Notes: generated by a model not told the origin, from the letters alone. 40,375 bases of DNA from Patescibacteria group bacterium (GCA_018895235.1 JAHIOM010000029.1:1-40375); one strand, 5' to 3'. Positions 16,774 through 27,915 are shown, counted from the first letter of the stretch. A program made the numbers and translations.

Positions 16774-18039
16774 ATGTTTAATAAAGTATTTCAAGATAAT
16801 TTTTTAAAGTATAATTTCATTTTTTTCTGCGGCTCGATGGTAGTCGCTGTTTTTAATTATTTATACCATCCGATTTTAAGCCGGATGATGGATATTGAAT
16901 CATTCGGCGAGGTTCAGACTATTATTTCTTTGTTCCTACTTTTCAGCATGGTCATTGGGGTTTTCCGGACTATCGTGGTCAACATTGTGACAAATGCCCA
17001 AGAGATTAAGGAAAAACAAGAGCTGATTCTGATGCTTCAAAAAGCTGGGTTGTATATTGTTTCAGCATTTTCTTTGTCAATTATTTTATTCAGCCCGCAG
17101 CTGAAGTCATTTTTTAATTTTCACTCCGTCCATCCCTTTATCAGTTTGGCCGTTCTTTTAGTTTTGTCTCTGTTTTTTACTTTTAGAAGCGCTATTTTGC
17201 AGGCTCTTCACAAATTTAAGGAAGTTTCTATCGCAAATATCTATCTTTCCGCTGGCCGGTTAATTTTTGCGGTTCTTTTGGTTTATATTGGCTGGGCGTC
17301 TTTCGGCGCCATTACAGCTATTGTTCTATCTCAGATTTTGGCTTTGATTTATGTTTATTTAAAAACTGGCGATCACTTAATGTCTTTAATGAAAGCTAAA
17401 GTAAAAATTACGAGCCGGATAAAAAAAGAATTATCCTATGCCCTTTTAGTTTTTTCGGCTACCTTATGCGTTACCTTTTTATATAGTGCTGACGTGATTA
17501 TAGTAAAACATTACTTTGCCGCTGACCAAGCTGGCTTTTATAGCGGAATCGCCACAATCGCCAGGATCCTTTTCTTTTCAACGGCGTCGGTGGCGGGTGT
17601 TTTAATATCGTTTATTAAACTTGAAAACTCCAAAAAAGAAAATAAAAAAATATTAAAAAAAAGCCTATTTTTAGTTGGGGGATTGGGCGGAGCCGTGTTA
17701 TTGACTTTTTTATTAGTTCCTGCTATAGTAATTAAAGTTCTAATCGGGCAAAGATACTTAGTTTATGCTAATCTTTTGCCTAGATTGAGCTTGTTATTAT
17801 TCGCGGTTTCTATCATAAATGTGCTTTTTTTCTACTATCTGGCATTAAGAAAGTATTTTTTAGCGATTATAGCCGTTTTAAGCCCGCTATTAGTTTTAAT
17901 CCTGTCGTATTTCAGGCACGATTCACTTTTACAAATTATTAATAATTTTCTCTGGGCCAGTATTCTGATACTAATCATACTTTCATTACGATTTTTGTGG
18001 CAATTCTTAAACATTAGGCAAAATAAGATATATGAGTAA
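16774..18039 (+). CDS. Polysaccharide flippase (Wzx/MATE-like membrane protein)
   Basis: Multiple TM helices; LYHPILSRMMDIESFGEVQTIISLFLL. Confidence 0.8.
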   Translation: MFNKVFQDNFLKYNFIFFCGSMVVAVFNYLYHPILSRMMDIESFGEVQTIISLFLLFSMVIGVFRTIVVNIVTNAQEIKEKQELILMLQKAGLYIVSAFSLSIILFSPQLKSFFNFHSVHPFISLAVLLVLSLFFTFRSAILQALHKFKEVSIANIYLSAGRLIFAVLLVYIGWASFGAITAIVLSQILALIYVYLKTGDHLMSLMKAKVKITSRIKKELSYALLVFSATLCVTFLYSADVIIVKHYFAADQAGFYSGIATIARILFFSTASVAGVLISFIKLENSKKENKKILKKSLFLVGGLGGAVLLTFLLVPAIVIKVLIGQRYLVYANLLPRLSLLLFAVSIINVLFFYYLALRKYFLAIIAVLSPLLVLILSYFRHDSLLQIINNFLWASILILIILSLRFLWQFLNIRQNKIYE

Positions 18040-18982
18040 GTTAATATCAATCATTATTCCTGCACATAACGAATCAGCAAACATACCCCTGATTTATAAA
18101 AAGATCAAAGAGGTGTTTTTGCTTATAAAAGGGAGTTATAAATATGAAATTATTTTTATTGACGACGGCAGTACTGATAATTCCATAGAAGTTTTAGAGC
18201 AATTGGCTAATCATGACAAAAAGGTTAAATATTTAGAATTTTCTAGAAATTTTGGGAAAGAAATCGCCACTTCGGCAGGCATTCATTATTCAAGGGGCGA
18301 TGCCGCTATTATGATTGACGCCGATTTACAGCATCCTGCTGAATTAATCCCGGAATTTATTAAAAAATGGAAGAGGGGCGCTGACATTGTTATCGGTGTT
18401 AGAGTAAAAAATAAAGGAGAGGGATTGCTTAAAAAAGTTTGTTCTTGGGGTTTTTACAAAATGATGAATTTAATCAGTGACACCAAGATTATTCCTCAGG
18501 GCACAGACTTTCGTCTGATTGATAAAAAGGTTATCAATGAATTTAATCGTTTTACTGAAAGAACCCGTATTACCAGGGGCCTTCTTGATTGGCTTGGCTT
18601 TAAGAAAGATTTCATTCATTTCGCGGCAGACGAAAGAAAAAACGGCAGAGCTACATACACCGGCATTAAGCAGGCGAAGTTGGCTTTATCGGCAGTGATT
18701 TCGCAAAGTTTGTTCCCACTGCGCTTTAGCGGTTATTTGGGTTTATTTATCTCTTTCTTTTCGGGGATTCTCGGCTTATTTATATTTATTGAAAAGTATA
18801 TTTTGGATGATCCTCTTAATATGCATTTTTCCGGGCTGGCCATTTTGGCGGTGATTATTTTGTTTTTGGTCGGAATTATTCTAATCTGTTTGGGCCTGAT
18901 CGCCCTTTACATCGGCAATATTCAAAAGGAAGTTTCTAACAGGCCGATGTATATTATAAGAGGGAAAAAGAATATAGATTAA
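18032..18982 (+). CDS. Family 2 glycosyltransferase (GtrB/DPM1-like, two C-terminal TM)
   Basis: SIIIPAHNESANIPLIYKKI, IIFIDDGSTDNS, MIDADLQHP. Confidence 0.9.
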   Translation: MSKLISIIIPAHNESANIPLIYKKIKEVFLLIKGSYKYEIIFIDDGSTDNSIEVLEQLANHDKKVKYLEFSRNFGKEIATSAGIHYSRGDAAIMIDADLQHPAELIPEFIKKWKRGADIVIGVRVKNKGEGLLKKVCSWGFYKMMNLISDTKIIPQGTDFRLIDKKVINEFNRFTERTRITRGLLDWLGFKKDFIHFAADERKNGRATYTGIKQAKLALSAVISQSLFPLRFSGYLGLFISFFSGILGLFIFIEKYILDDPLNMHFSGLAILAVIILFLVGIILICLGLIALYIGNIQKEVSNRPMYIIRGKKNID

Positions 18983-18983
18983 C

Positions 18984-19814
18984 ATGAAAAAAGCGCTAAA
19001 AGAATTAGAAAATAAAATATCCAGTTTTGACGAGCAAAATTTAAAGTCGCACGAAGGTTTTAATAGTTTTGCAGGAAACTGCACAGTTGTTTTGTCTGCC
19101 GGTGGAGAAGGGTCGCGCTTTAAAAATATAATAGGGGATTTGAATGTGAACAAATGTTCTTTTGCTTTGCCGAACAACGAAACAATGATTGAAAGGATTA
19201 TCAAAATGTATAAAAATCTCGGTTTTAATAATTTTGTTGTTTTGGTTTACCATCAAGCGGATTCTATTGTTAATCTTTTGGGTGACGGCAGTAAATATAA
19301 AGTTAAAATTACATATGGTTTTGACCCGGATAAGCCGGTTGGAAGGGGCGGAGCGATTAAAAATGCCTTAGTTAACGGGATAATAAACAAAAACAATTAT
19401 TTAATAGTTCATAACCCAGACGATCAAGTTGTTGGCGATACACAAGCAATTTTAACCTCTGTTATTAATAAGCACCTTTATAGCGAAGAAAAGGGCGGAA
19501 TAGCGACTGCTGTGGTTGTAAAAGGGTCTAATTATGAATTTTCTGGCATGCAGGTAGAAAAGGATTTAGTTGTTAGCATGGAAATGTATCCATTTATTCC
19601 AATTCCGTGTCATATTGGCATTACTGTTTTCTCGCCCGCAATATATAAATATTTTGATGAATTGTTTGATTTGGAAAAGAAATGCGATTTTGAAGCCGTG
19701 TTATTTCCCGTTTTAGCAAAAGAAAAAAAGCTTTACGCCTGCAATATCCCAATTGAGTCATGGATTTCTGTTAATAACGAAAAGGGTCTTAAAAAGTTAA
19801 TACAGAATTTATAA
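18984..19814 (+). CDS. Sugar nucleotidyltransferase-like protein
   Basis: VLSAGGEGSRFKN, NETMIERIIKMYKNLGF, VGRGGAIKNAL. Confidence 0.75.
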   Translation: MKKALKELENKISSFDEQNLKSHEGFNSFAGNCTVVLSAGGEGSRFKNIIGDLNVNKCSFALPNNETMIERIIKMYKNLGFNNFVVLVYHQADSIVNLLGDGSKYKVKITYGFDPDKPVGRGGAIKNALVNGIINKNNYLIVHNPDDQVVGDTQAILTSVINKHLYSEEKGGIATAVVVKGSNYEFSGMQVEKDLVVSMEMYPFIPIPCHIGITVFSPAIYKYFDELFDLEKKCDFEAVLFPVLAKEKKLYACNIPIESWISVNNEKGLKKLIQNL

Positions 19815-19818
19815 AAAT

Positions 19819-20919
19819 ATGAAAATTTTGTGGTTAACTTGGAAAGACAGGAAAAATCCGTTAGCTGGCGGGGCAGAAGTAGTTAATGAAGAACTGGCGA
19901 AAAGATTAGTCAAAGACGGCCATGAAGTTGTTTTTTTAGTAGGCGGTTTTAAGAATTGTGAAAAAGAAGAAATAATTGACGGTTATAAAATTATTAGATT
20001 GGGCAATAGATGGTCTGTTTATTGGCAGGCGCATAGATATTACAGAAAGAATTTAACCGGCTGGGCGGACTTGGTGATAGACGAAATAAACACCGTTCCA
20101 TTTTTCGTTAAATTTTACGCAAAAGAAAAGAACATTTTATTTGTTCACCAATTGTGCAGAGAGATTTGGTTTTATCAAATGTTTTTCCCTTTGAATTTGA
20201 TCGGCTATATTTTAGAGCCGATTTATTTATGGCTGCTTCGGGATAGAAAAGTAATTACGGTTTCGCAAAGCACTAAAAATGATTTAATAAGGTTTGGTTT
20301 TAAGAAAGAAAATATCAATATTATCAGCGAGGGGATAGAGATAGAGCCGGTGGATAATCTTAATGAGATTATCAAGTTTGAAAAACCGACCATATTGGCG
20401 TTCGGCGCCATCAAAGCAATGAAAAGAACGCATCATATTATCAGGGCGTTTGAAATGGCTAAAAATGATATAAATAATTTGCAGTTGGTTGTTGCTGGCG
20501 CAGTTGAGGGGCAATACGGTAAAAAAGTTTTAAAGATGATAGAAAAAAGCAAATATAAAGATTCTATAAATTATTTGGGAAAAGTTAGCAAAGAAAAAAA
20601 GATAGAACTAATGCAAAGAAGCCATATTGTCGCGGTAACTTCTGTTAAGGAAGGATGGGGACTGGTCGTAACCGAAGCCAACAGCCAAGGAACCCCAGCA
20701 GTTGTATATAATGTGGACGGCTTGCGGGATGCGGTGAAAAATAACATAACTGGGTTAATCTGCGATAAAAACACTCCAAAAAACTTAGCAGAGAAAATGG
20801 TCGCTATTTTGAAAAATTCCGAATTTTATAAAACATTACAGGAAAATGGCTGGGAGTGGGGTAAAGAGATAGATTTTAAGGAGAGTTATAAGCAATTTAT
20901 ATCAAAAATCAATGGATAA
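19819..20919 (+). CDS. Family 4 (group 1) glycosyltransferase
   Basis: NPLAGGAEVVNEELAKRLVKDGHEV; VTSVKEGWGLVVTEANSQGTPAVVYNVDGLRD. Confidence 0.9.
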   Translation: MKILWLTWKDRKNPLAGGAEVVNEELAKRLVKDGHEVVFLVGGFKNCEKEEIIDGYKIIRLGNRWSVYWQAHRYYRKNLTGWADLVIDEINTVPFFVKFYAKEKNILFVHQLCREIWFYQMFFPLNLIGYILEPIYLWLLRDRKVITVSQSTKNDLIRFGFKKENINIISEGIEIEPVDNLNEIIKFEKPTILAFGAIKAMKRTHHIIRAFEMAKNDINNLQLVVAGAVEGQYGKKVLKMIEKSKYKDSINYLGKVSKEKKIELMQRSHIVAVTSVKEGWGLVVTEANSQGTPAVVYNVDGLRDAVKNNITGLICDKNTPKNLAEKMVAILKNSEFYKTLQENGWEWGKEIDFKESYKQFISKING

Positions 20920-21742
20920 TCCTTTAGTATCAGTTATTATACCGACAAAGAATTCTTTAAAAACAATTGAGGAATGTTTAATATCTATCAAGGAACAGAG
21001 CTATAAGAATATTGAAATTATTGTGGTGGATAATAATAGCACAGATAATACAAAGGAAATTGCACGAAAATTTACGGATAAAGTTTTTAATCATGGTCCA
21101 GAGAGAAGCGCACAAGTAAATTATGGAGTAGAGCAATCAATTGGTATTTTTGTATATAAAGTGGATTCAGATTTTATTTTAGAAGCAAAAGTTGTTGAGC
21201 AGTGTATTGAGCAAGTGAAAAATGGTTTTACTGCTATCGTGGTGCACAATACTCCTGATGTGAGAGTGAGTTGGATAGCGAGAATTAGAAAATTTGAGGT
21301 TGATATGTATAAATACAACATTACCCACTCATCTGCTCGTTTTGTGAAAAAGGATGTCTACAAGAAAATTGGCGGGTTTAATAAAAAAATCACAGCTGGA
21401 GAGGATTATGATTTTCAGAATAAACTTAATCGAGCAGGAGTAAGAACAGGTTTTATAGATGCCGAAGCTCTTCATTTAGGTGAACCGACAAAATTTTGGT
21501 TACACATGTTAAAATATTTCCAATATGGCAAGGATTTTATAAATTATCAGCAAGAAAACAAAGAAGAATCAAAAAAACAGATTGGATTTGGAAGACATAT
21601 ATACTTAAAAAATTGGAAGAAATTTTTAAAGCATCCAATTTTGGGAGCAGAGTTTATAATTTACAATTTTGTTAAATTTGGTTTTGGAGGAGTAGGATAT
21701 TTAATAGGAAAATTTAAAAATTATGAAAACAGATTTTTTTAA
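20912..21742 (+). CDS. Family 2 glycosyltransferase
   Basis: SVIIPTKNSLKTIEECLISIKEQSYKNIEIIVVDNNSTDNT. Confidence 0.9.
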   Translation: MDNPLVSVIIPTKNSLKTIEECLISIKEQSYKNIEIIVVDNNSTDNTKEIARKFTDKVFNHGPERSAQVNYGVEQSIGIFVYKVDSDFILEAKVVEQCIEQVKNGFTAIVVHNTPDVRVSWIARIRKFEVDMYKYNITHSSARFVKKDVYKKIGGFNKKITAGEDYDFQNKLNRAGVRTGFIDAEALHLGEPTKFWLHMLKYFQYGKDFINYQQENKEESKKQIGFGRHIYLKNWKKFLKHPILGAEFIIYNFVKFGFGGVGYLIGKFKNYENRFF

Positions 21743-22775
21743 TATAAATTTGGATAATTCTTTATTGATTGGATTTTATGGAGGGGGGAATCTTGGGGAC
21801 GAGTTAATACTAGAGGTTTTAATGAATCTTTTTAAGGAACGCGGTTATAAAAATATAGATTTTTATTACTCGAATCCCGGTTTTTACAATATTTTTCATC
21901 ATGATTTTGGCTACAAGATGATCGACGCAAAAAAGAGAACTGATCTTTTTATCTCTTTGCTCCGCGCGAAGAATATTGTCATTGGCGGGGGCGGACTGTG
22001 GGGGCTAGACTTTAATAAGAGTATCTTTTTTTTATCATTGATTCTTTTTTTTTCACGCTTTATATTGGGGAAAAAAGTTTATTTGGTCGGAGTGGGATAT
22101 TACAATTCAGCCACTTATTTTGGCAGGATAGGGGCATTCTTTGCCGGGATGGCAAGCAACGTTATATTAGCTAGAGACCAAGAGAGTAGAAAAAACTTTA
22201 GATTTTTTCAAAAGAAGACCCTCCTTAAAGAGGATATAAGTTTTCTTTTGCCGGATCTTAATTTAGGCGCCTACAAGGAAGAAACCGACTCGCTGGACAA
22301 ATTATTGCATTTAAGTGAAATTTCCGTTTTCATTTCCGTGCGCCGGTTTCAAAAAAAATATTCTAATAATTATCTACAAATAATTCTTGGCGTAATAAGA
22401 AATAATCCAAACAAAAGTTTTATTTTGGCTACCTTCGAGCCACGAGAAATTGATCCTGAGGGATATGCACTTTGTTTCGAACTAAGCAAAAACAATAAGA
22501 ATGTGCAGTATTTGGAGTTTCGATATAATCCCGTAGCTCTCTATCTCTATCTAAAAATAAATAAGGATAAGCTCATAACTATAACTCCGCAATATCATGG
22601 AATTTTGCTGGCATACATGGCGGGTTGCGATTTTTTCCCATTGTCCTATGACAATAAATGTAGAGAGCTATTAATGGTAATATCAAAAATAAAAAATATC
22701 ATTAATATATACAATCTTACGGTGCAGGATTTACAAAAGTTTATCGATGAAAAAGATTATTCAAAAAATATCTAA
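21723..22775 (+). CDS. Polysaccharide pyruvyl transferase family protein (CsaB-like)
   Basis: LIGFYGGGNLGDELILEVLMNLF; NIVIGGGGLWG; ITPQYHGILLAYMAGCDFFPLSYDNKC. Confidence 0.75.
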   Translation: MKTDFFNINLDNSLLIGFYGGGNLGDELILEVLMNLFKERGYKNIDFYYSNPGFYNIFHHDFGYKMIDAKKRTDLFISLLRAKNIVIGGGGLWGLDFNKSIFFLSLILFFSRFILGKKVYLVGVGYYNSATYFGRIGAFFAGMASNVILARDQESRKNFRFFQKKTLLKEDISFLLPDLNLGAYKEETDSLDKLLHLSEISVFISVRRFQKKYSNNYLQIILGVIRNNPNKSFILATFEPREIDPEGYALCFELSKNNKNVQYLEFRYNPVALYLYLKINKDKLITITPQYHGILLAYMAGCDFFPLSYDNKCRELLMVISKIKNIINIYNLTVQDLQKFIDEKDYSKNI

Positions 22776-25700
22776 ATTAATAGAGACTTTTCGATGGAAG
22801 ACCATTTTCCAGCATTTGTCTGTATTTTTGTTCACAATATTTATAGTGAGGGGATTTTTCTCTAAGCCTTTTGCATATAGTGACTTTGTGCCATTTTCTT
22901 TTAATTGGCACGCCACGCTCAATAGATTTTTCTTTCTCTGGTCGCCCAATTTTTTAGGATCGTTCGATCCAAAAGGAGTATCCTATCTATTCCGAGGATT
23001 GTTCGAGTTCTTTTCTTTCAATAATCCAGCCATTGCCCAAGGAGTGTTTCTCGTCTTCTTTTTTCTTGTGGCGTATTATGGGATTTTTATTTTTTTAAGG
23101 AGACTAGGAGTATCTCCGATTATTAATTATCTGATTCCGTTTTGTTTTTATATAAACCCTGTCATAGCTACAGAGGTGTCCAACGGCGCCATAGGAATTT
23201 TGATTTTGTATTCTTTTATACCATATCTATTTTTTTTGATTATAGATATTTTAGATAGGTATTCTTTTGCTAAAGGATTTTTTCTTTCTTTTATTATCGG
23301 ACTTTATCTATTGAACCCGCAGTCCGCTTTTTGGATTTTGATTTTAGTACCAATATTGGTTCTTTTCCATCTATTTTTTAATGTTAGTAGATTTGATTCC
23401 AACCAGATAAAAAGATTATTTCAAATACTAGGTCATGTGATATTGGGTATTATTCTTAATATAACATTCGTTTTCAATTTTCTTACTATTTCGAATAGTT
23501 TTACAAATATTAGTTATCTTGCTGATTTTAAACATAATTATCTATTAATTACTGCCATTAATTTATTTAGATTAATAGGTAATAATGGGTCACCCCAAGG
23601 AAATCTTGGTTATTTTGATTTTACTTTTTTAAATCTTGGAGCGTTTATTTTTTCCATTCTTATTGTTTTTTATTTTGTATTCAAGAAAAAAGATTCTAGA
23701 GCGTACTTTCCTTATTTTTTAATATCAGCATGTCTTCTTTCGACTTTTTTCATGACAGCTATAAGAGCGGGATTCCTTAATTTTCTAATTACTGACCAAA
23801 ATATAATTCTTATTTCGGCCCGTAATCCTCAAAAAATATTTTATTTCTTCGCGTTTGCTTACGTGATATTAATAGCTTTGTCAGTTGATAGAATATACAC
23901 ACTTTTGAACCGATATTCTAAATGGTTTGGTTATGCACTGCTATTTTTTTTGGCGCTTCTTTACTTAGGGTGGAATAGTCCCGTACTTGTGGGGGATTTC
24001 TCTCTAAATAAAACTAGAGGAGAAAATAATTATATTGTAGGGGACAAATATCAAAGATTGTTTAAAGAAATTAAAACTATACAGAATGGTTTTGCTTTAT
24101 ACCTTCCTTTTGACTACTCTATGCAGATTAAGAATTATTGGGCAGATAGTTTAGTAGAACTGAAATTAGGTGGGAATATGACCGGTGCTGATTCAGCAAA
24201 TGAAGCCGTGAGCACTCTTTACAGGAATATCTGTGCTGGAAATAGTGCTACACCGCTTAGTAAAATTTTAAATATTCAATATATTGTTCTCGATAAGAAT
24301 CCCAATTCTTATCAAAAACACGCCTCGGCTGGTTGTGCGGTTGAGTCATATTATGGAACTCCCTATATATGGGGAACTTATGACTTCTTCAATGGCCTAT
24401 TTGCTTCAAATAAAATTTATTATGAAGATAATAATTTCAAAATTTATGAATTAAACAATCTTATAAGGCCAGAAATTTCTACCCTCGATAATTTATATAG
24501 TTTTGATTTATCCAACAACGCAGACACAAAATACAATTTTATTAACAAACAGTTAGGTGGTCAATTTTATTTTATTACTTCTACTGCAAAGAATGATATT
24601 GATCCTTTGACACAAATCTTCATCCCATTTGAAAATATTGGACTCGAGAATGTCTCTATAAACAGCACACTCGTTGCCATTACCAATATAGATGCTCAAA
24701 AAAAGAATACTCTTTATAATATGGGAGACGCAGGTGGGAGTATTCGTATCAATGGTTCGCGGGTAGCGAACAACCCCAAGACCTTACTATCTCTTCCTGT
24801 GGGAGAAAATGAGATAACTTACCAAAATAAAGCTTATTCATTTAGTAATCTTATGACTAATGGTTCTTTTGAGTCCGGGGCGTGGCGAGACAAAGTTGAA
24901 GACTGTCATAATTACGACAAAAACCCAATTATTGCTATGAGCTTGAATAAAGAAGAAAAATCTGATGGCGAGCAATCGCTTCAACTTGAGGCCACACGAC
25001 ACACCGCTTGTAATTTTATTAAAATTACAATAAAAGGCGGGAGTAATTACTTATTGAGTTTTGATTATCAAAGTCCCAACGCAAAGCTGGCGAGTTATTA
25101 TGTCGGTTTTAATGATAAAAATAAAACTACAATAAGCGCCAATATAGATATAAAGGACACGAAATGGCATACATTTTCTAAAACCATAAGCGCGCCAGAG
25201 GGGGCAACGACCGCATCCATTTATATTTATGCAAAGCCTACTGATAATAAAAAAAATATTATCAATCGCTACGATAATGTTAAACTTATTCAAGTGCCGA
25301 AACTTGAGGATAAATATTATTTAGTTAGCGACCCAGGTACAAAATTGGTAGAACCAAAATCTGTAAGTTTTGAATTAATAAACCCAACTAAAAAAATAGT
25401 CCATATTAAGGGGGCTACTACTCCGTTTTTTTTGGCGATGAGCGAAAGTTATCACGACCAATGGCAGTTAGAGTTGAAAAATGAAAAAAATACTGGATTT
25501 TTTGGGCGTTGGTGGCCACTCATGAAACCCGATAAAGTGGGAAGTGAATATCATTATCAATTGAACGGGTTTTTGAATGCTTGGTATGTGGATACGGAAA
25601 GTTTGTGTCAAAACAATTCTGCCTGTGCTAAAAATAGCGACGGTTCGTATGATATAGAAATGGTAATAGAATTTTGGCCGCAAAGATGGTTTTATCTCGG

Positions 25701-25788
25701 GCTGATAATATCAGGCATTACTCTTTTTGGATGCTTGGGTTATCTTGGTCACGGTTTTTATAAAAGGAGAAAAATAAAAAAAGCATAG
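22747..25788 (+). CDS. Large multi-TM protein (GT-C/YfhO-like topology) with C-terminal CBM-like beta domain
   Basis: Many N-terminal TM helices; TNGSFESGAW...NYLLSFDYQSP... resembles a carbohydrate-binding-type module. Confidence 0.6.
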   Translation: MKKIIQKISKLIETFRWKTIFQHLSVFLFTIFIVRGFFSKPFAYSDFVPFSFNWHATLNRFFFLWSPNFLGSFDPKGVSYLFRGLFEFFSFNNPAIAQGVFLVFFFLVAYYGIFIFLRRLGVSPIINYLIPFCFYINPVIATEVSNGAIGILILYSFIPYLFFLIIDILDRYSFAKGFFLSFIIGLYLLNPQSAFWILILVPILVLFHLFFNVSRFDSNQIKRLFQILGHVILGIILNITFVFNFLTISNSFTNISYLADFKHNYLLITAINLFRLIGNNGSPQGNLGYFDFTFLNLGAFIFSILIVFYFVFKKKDSRAYFPYFLISACLLSTFFMTAIRAGFLNFLITDQNIILISARNPQKIFYFFAFAYVILIALSVDRIYTLLNRYSKWFGYALLFFLALLYLGWNSPVLVGDFSLNKTRGENNYIVGDKYQRLFKEIKTIQNGFALYLPFDYSMQIKNYWADSLVELKLGGNMTGADSANEAVSTLYRNICAGNSATPLSKILNIQYIVLDKNPNSYQKHASAGCAVESYYGTPYIWGTYDFFNGLFASNKIYYEDNNFKIYELNNLIRPEISTLDNLYSFDLSNNADTKYNFINKQLGGQFYFITSTAKNDIDPLTQIFIPFENIGLENVSINSTLVAITNIDAQKKNTLYNMGDAGGSIRINGSRVANNPKTLLSLPVGENEITYQNKAYSFSNLMTNGSFESGAWRDKVEDCHNYDKNPIIAMSLNKEEKSDGEQSLQLEATRHTACNFIKITIKGGSNYLLSFDYQSPNAKLASYYVGFNDKNKTTISANIDIKDTKWHTFSKTISAPEGATTASIYIYAKPTDNKKNIINRYDNVKLIQVPKLEDKYYLVSDPGTKLVEPKSVSFELINPTKKIVHIKGATTPFFLAMSESYHDQWQLELKNEKNTGFFGRWWPLMKPDKVGSEYHYQLNGFLNAWYVDTESLCQNNSACAKNSDGSYDIEMVIEFWPQRWFYLGLIISGITLFGCLGYLGHGFYKRRKIKKA

Positions 25789-25789
25789 T

Positions 25790-26224
25790 ATGGGCTCAGA
25801 AATAAAAATAACAATTAAGCTTCCGAGCATTGAGGGAATTAAAAAACTCTCCCGTTTTTTGTTTAAAAATCTAAAAATGTTTTTTTGGTTTGTTATCAAA
25901 GACATTAAAACTAAGAAGAAAAGGGGAATACTGGCTTTAGTCTTAGCTGGATTGTTTTTCTGGTGGTTTGGCATAAGCGCCGGACTGCTATGGTTTTTGT
26001 TTTTGATGTTTCTTTTTTACGGCTGGGAAAACAGGATTATTGCTGTTTTTGCATTAATATCTTTGGCATCCTGCCCAGTTTTACTGTCGTTTAAAAAAGA
26101 TTCTTTCGCAGAAACAATGGCGGTTTACGCATATTTTTTCTTGGTTATGACAGTAGTTTTGCAAATTGTTGAGTACAAAAGACATCCTGAGTTGTATAAT
26201 GAATCTGATAATGAAGAAAAATAA
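25790..26224 (+). CDS. Small membrane protein
   Basis: Hydrophobic segments, tight spacing in the operon. Confidence 0.55.
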   Translation: MGSEIKITIKLPSIEGIKKLSRFLFKNLKMFFWFVIKDIKTKKKRGILALVLAGLFFWWFGISAGLLWFLFLMFLFYGWENRIIAVFALISLASCPVLLSFKKDSFAETMAVYAYFFLVMTVVLQIVEYKRHPELYNESDNEEK

Positions 26225-27866
26225 CTTATACATTTTAATATTTTTAGGGTTAGCGATTTTGATTTTATGGCAGGCGCTTGCGCCGGGCTACATTTTGGGT
26301 TTGGATATGGTTTTTGCTCCCAATATGAAGGTTATAGTTAATCCCGATGGATTTTTAAATTTCCTGCCCGTCGGCTATTTAATTTATTGGCTGGGCTTGA
26401 TTATTCCTATTTGGCTGGTGCAGAAAATAATTCTTTTAGTTTTATTCTTCAGTATCGGATATTTAGCTTTTAAATATTTGCCGGTGGGAGAGAATAAAAC
26501 AGCGCGGATTTTTTCCGCGTTGATTTATTTAGCCAATCCTTTTGTTTATTCCAGATTCTTAGCGGGGCAGTGGACAGTGTTGATGGCCTATGCGTTTTTA
26601 CCGTTATTCATCCACTGCCTTTTTGTTTTTAAAGAAAAAAACGGCCTTAAATCCTGTTTGAAGCTTTTTGTGACGCTGTTTTTAATTAGCGTTTTTTCGA
26701 TTCATTTTTTTGCTATGTCGGTAATGATTTTAATGGTTTGGCTTCTCTGTTGTTTTATTAAATGCTTAGCTTCTAATAACAAAGAAAATGCGAGGGCGAT
26801 ACTTAAAAATGTGGCTATTTGCGGCGTTTTGTTTTTAATAGTTAGTAGTTATTGGCTTATACCAGCCCTAAACCGCCTAAAGCCAATTGAGCAGAGGTTT
26901 GATTTGTCTCACTGGCAGGCCTTTTCCGCCGGTGGCTACAAAGACATTAGTCCGGTTTTGAATGTAATTTCCTTAAACGGCTTTTGGGGCGAAAGAAATC
27001 CGTGGGCCAGGTATTTCTTATGGCCGCAGGATTATATCCTATTTTGGATTTCTTTTTCTTTAATGATGATTTTTGTTTTAATTGGTGCTATTAGTGGATT
27101 TAAAGACAGAGAGAAAAGACACAAAGCGATACTTTTCTTTTTGCTTGGTATTTTGGCTCTTATATTTTCCACTGGCGTCGGGGAAACCATTTTTAAAAAT
27201 GTTAATGCATGGTTTTTTGAGCATATTTTCTTTTGGTCCGGGTTTCGCGACAGTCAAAAATTCAGCGGATTTCTGGCGCTAAGCTATGCTTTTTTTGCTG
27301 GCCTAGGCCTTACTAAAACTATTGATTTTATTGATAGAAAAAGGGCGTCTATTAGAGATATTTTTTCGTCTTTGGTTTTTTTAATACCTGTCTTTTTTGG
27401 GTTTTTAGTCTGGGGCGGTTTCCATAAACAAATACAGCCGGTTTGGTATCCGGAGTCTTGGTTTGAGGCGCGTCAGGTAATTGAATCTGACAAATCAGAC
27501 TTTCATGTGCTCTTTTTGCCCTGGCACGGTTATTTTTCTTTGAAATTTAATAATAAGATTATCAGTTCAAATCCGGCAAAAAGATTTTTTGGCGATAAAA
27601 TAATTGCAAGTAAAAGCGTGGAACTTGATAAAATATATGACCAAGAAGAAAATTTAGAATATCAAGAGTTTGACAATATTATAAAGAATGCTAATATTAT
27701 AATTGATGATAAAATTAGTTTCTTGCAAGGAAACAATATCAAGTATATAATTTATGTAAGAGATATGGAGGAGGTGGATAGCTTATCGTATGATTTTCTA
27801 AGTTCGCCAAAACTTGAGAAGAATCTGGAAAAAGATAATATAGCGGTCTATAAAATCATAAATTGA
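26211..27866 (+). CDS. Multi-TM protein, GT-C-like (start reassigned to ATG 26211)
   Basis: MKKNNLYILIFLGLAILILW is a normal membrane-protein N-terminus; the upstream TTG start overlaps the previous CDS. Confidence 0.6.
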   Translation: MKKNNLYILIFLGLAILILWQALAPGYILGLDMVFAPNMKVIVNPDGFLNFLPVGYLIYWLGLIIPIWLVQKIILLVLFFSIGYLAFKYLPVGENKTARIFSALIYLANPFVYSRFLAGQWTVLMAYAFLPLFIHCLFVFKEKNGLKSCLKLFVTLFLISVFSIHFFAMSVMILMVWLLCCFIKCLASNNKENARAILKNVAICGVLFLIVSSYWLIPALNRLKPIEQRFDLSHWQAFSAGGYKDISPVLNVISLNGFWGERNPWARYFLWPQDYILFWISFSLMMIFVLIGAISGFKDREKRHKAILFFLLGILALIFSTGVGETIFKNVNAWFFEHIFFWSGFRDSQKFSGFLALSYAFFAGLGLTKTIDFIDRKRASIRDIFSSLVFLIPVFFGFLVWGGFHKQIQPVWYPESWFEARQVIESDKSDFHVLFLPWHGYFSLKFNNKIISSNPAKRFFGDKIIASKSVELDKIYDQEENLEYQEFDNIIKNANIIIDDKISFLQGNNIKYIIYVRDMEEVDSLSYDFLSSPKLEKNLEKDNIAVYKIIN

Positions 27867-27885
27867 CGAAAGAACTTGACAAGGC

Positions 27886-27915
27886 TTGACAAGTAAGTTG
27901 TTGTTATGGTAGTAT
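27886..27915 (+). promoter_or_regulatory. Promoter for the cell-surface triad
   Basis: TTGACA-N18-TAGTAT. Confidence 0.55.
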
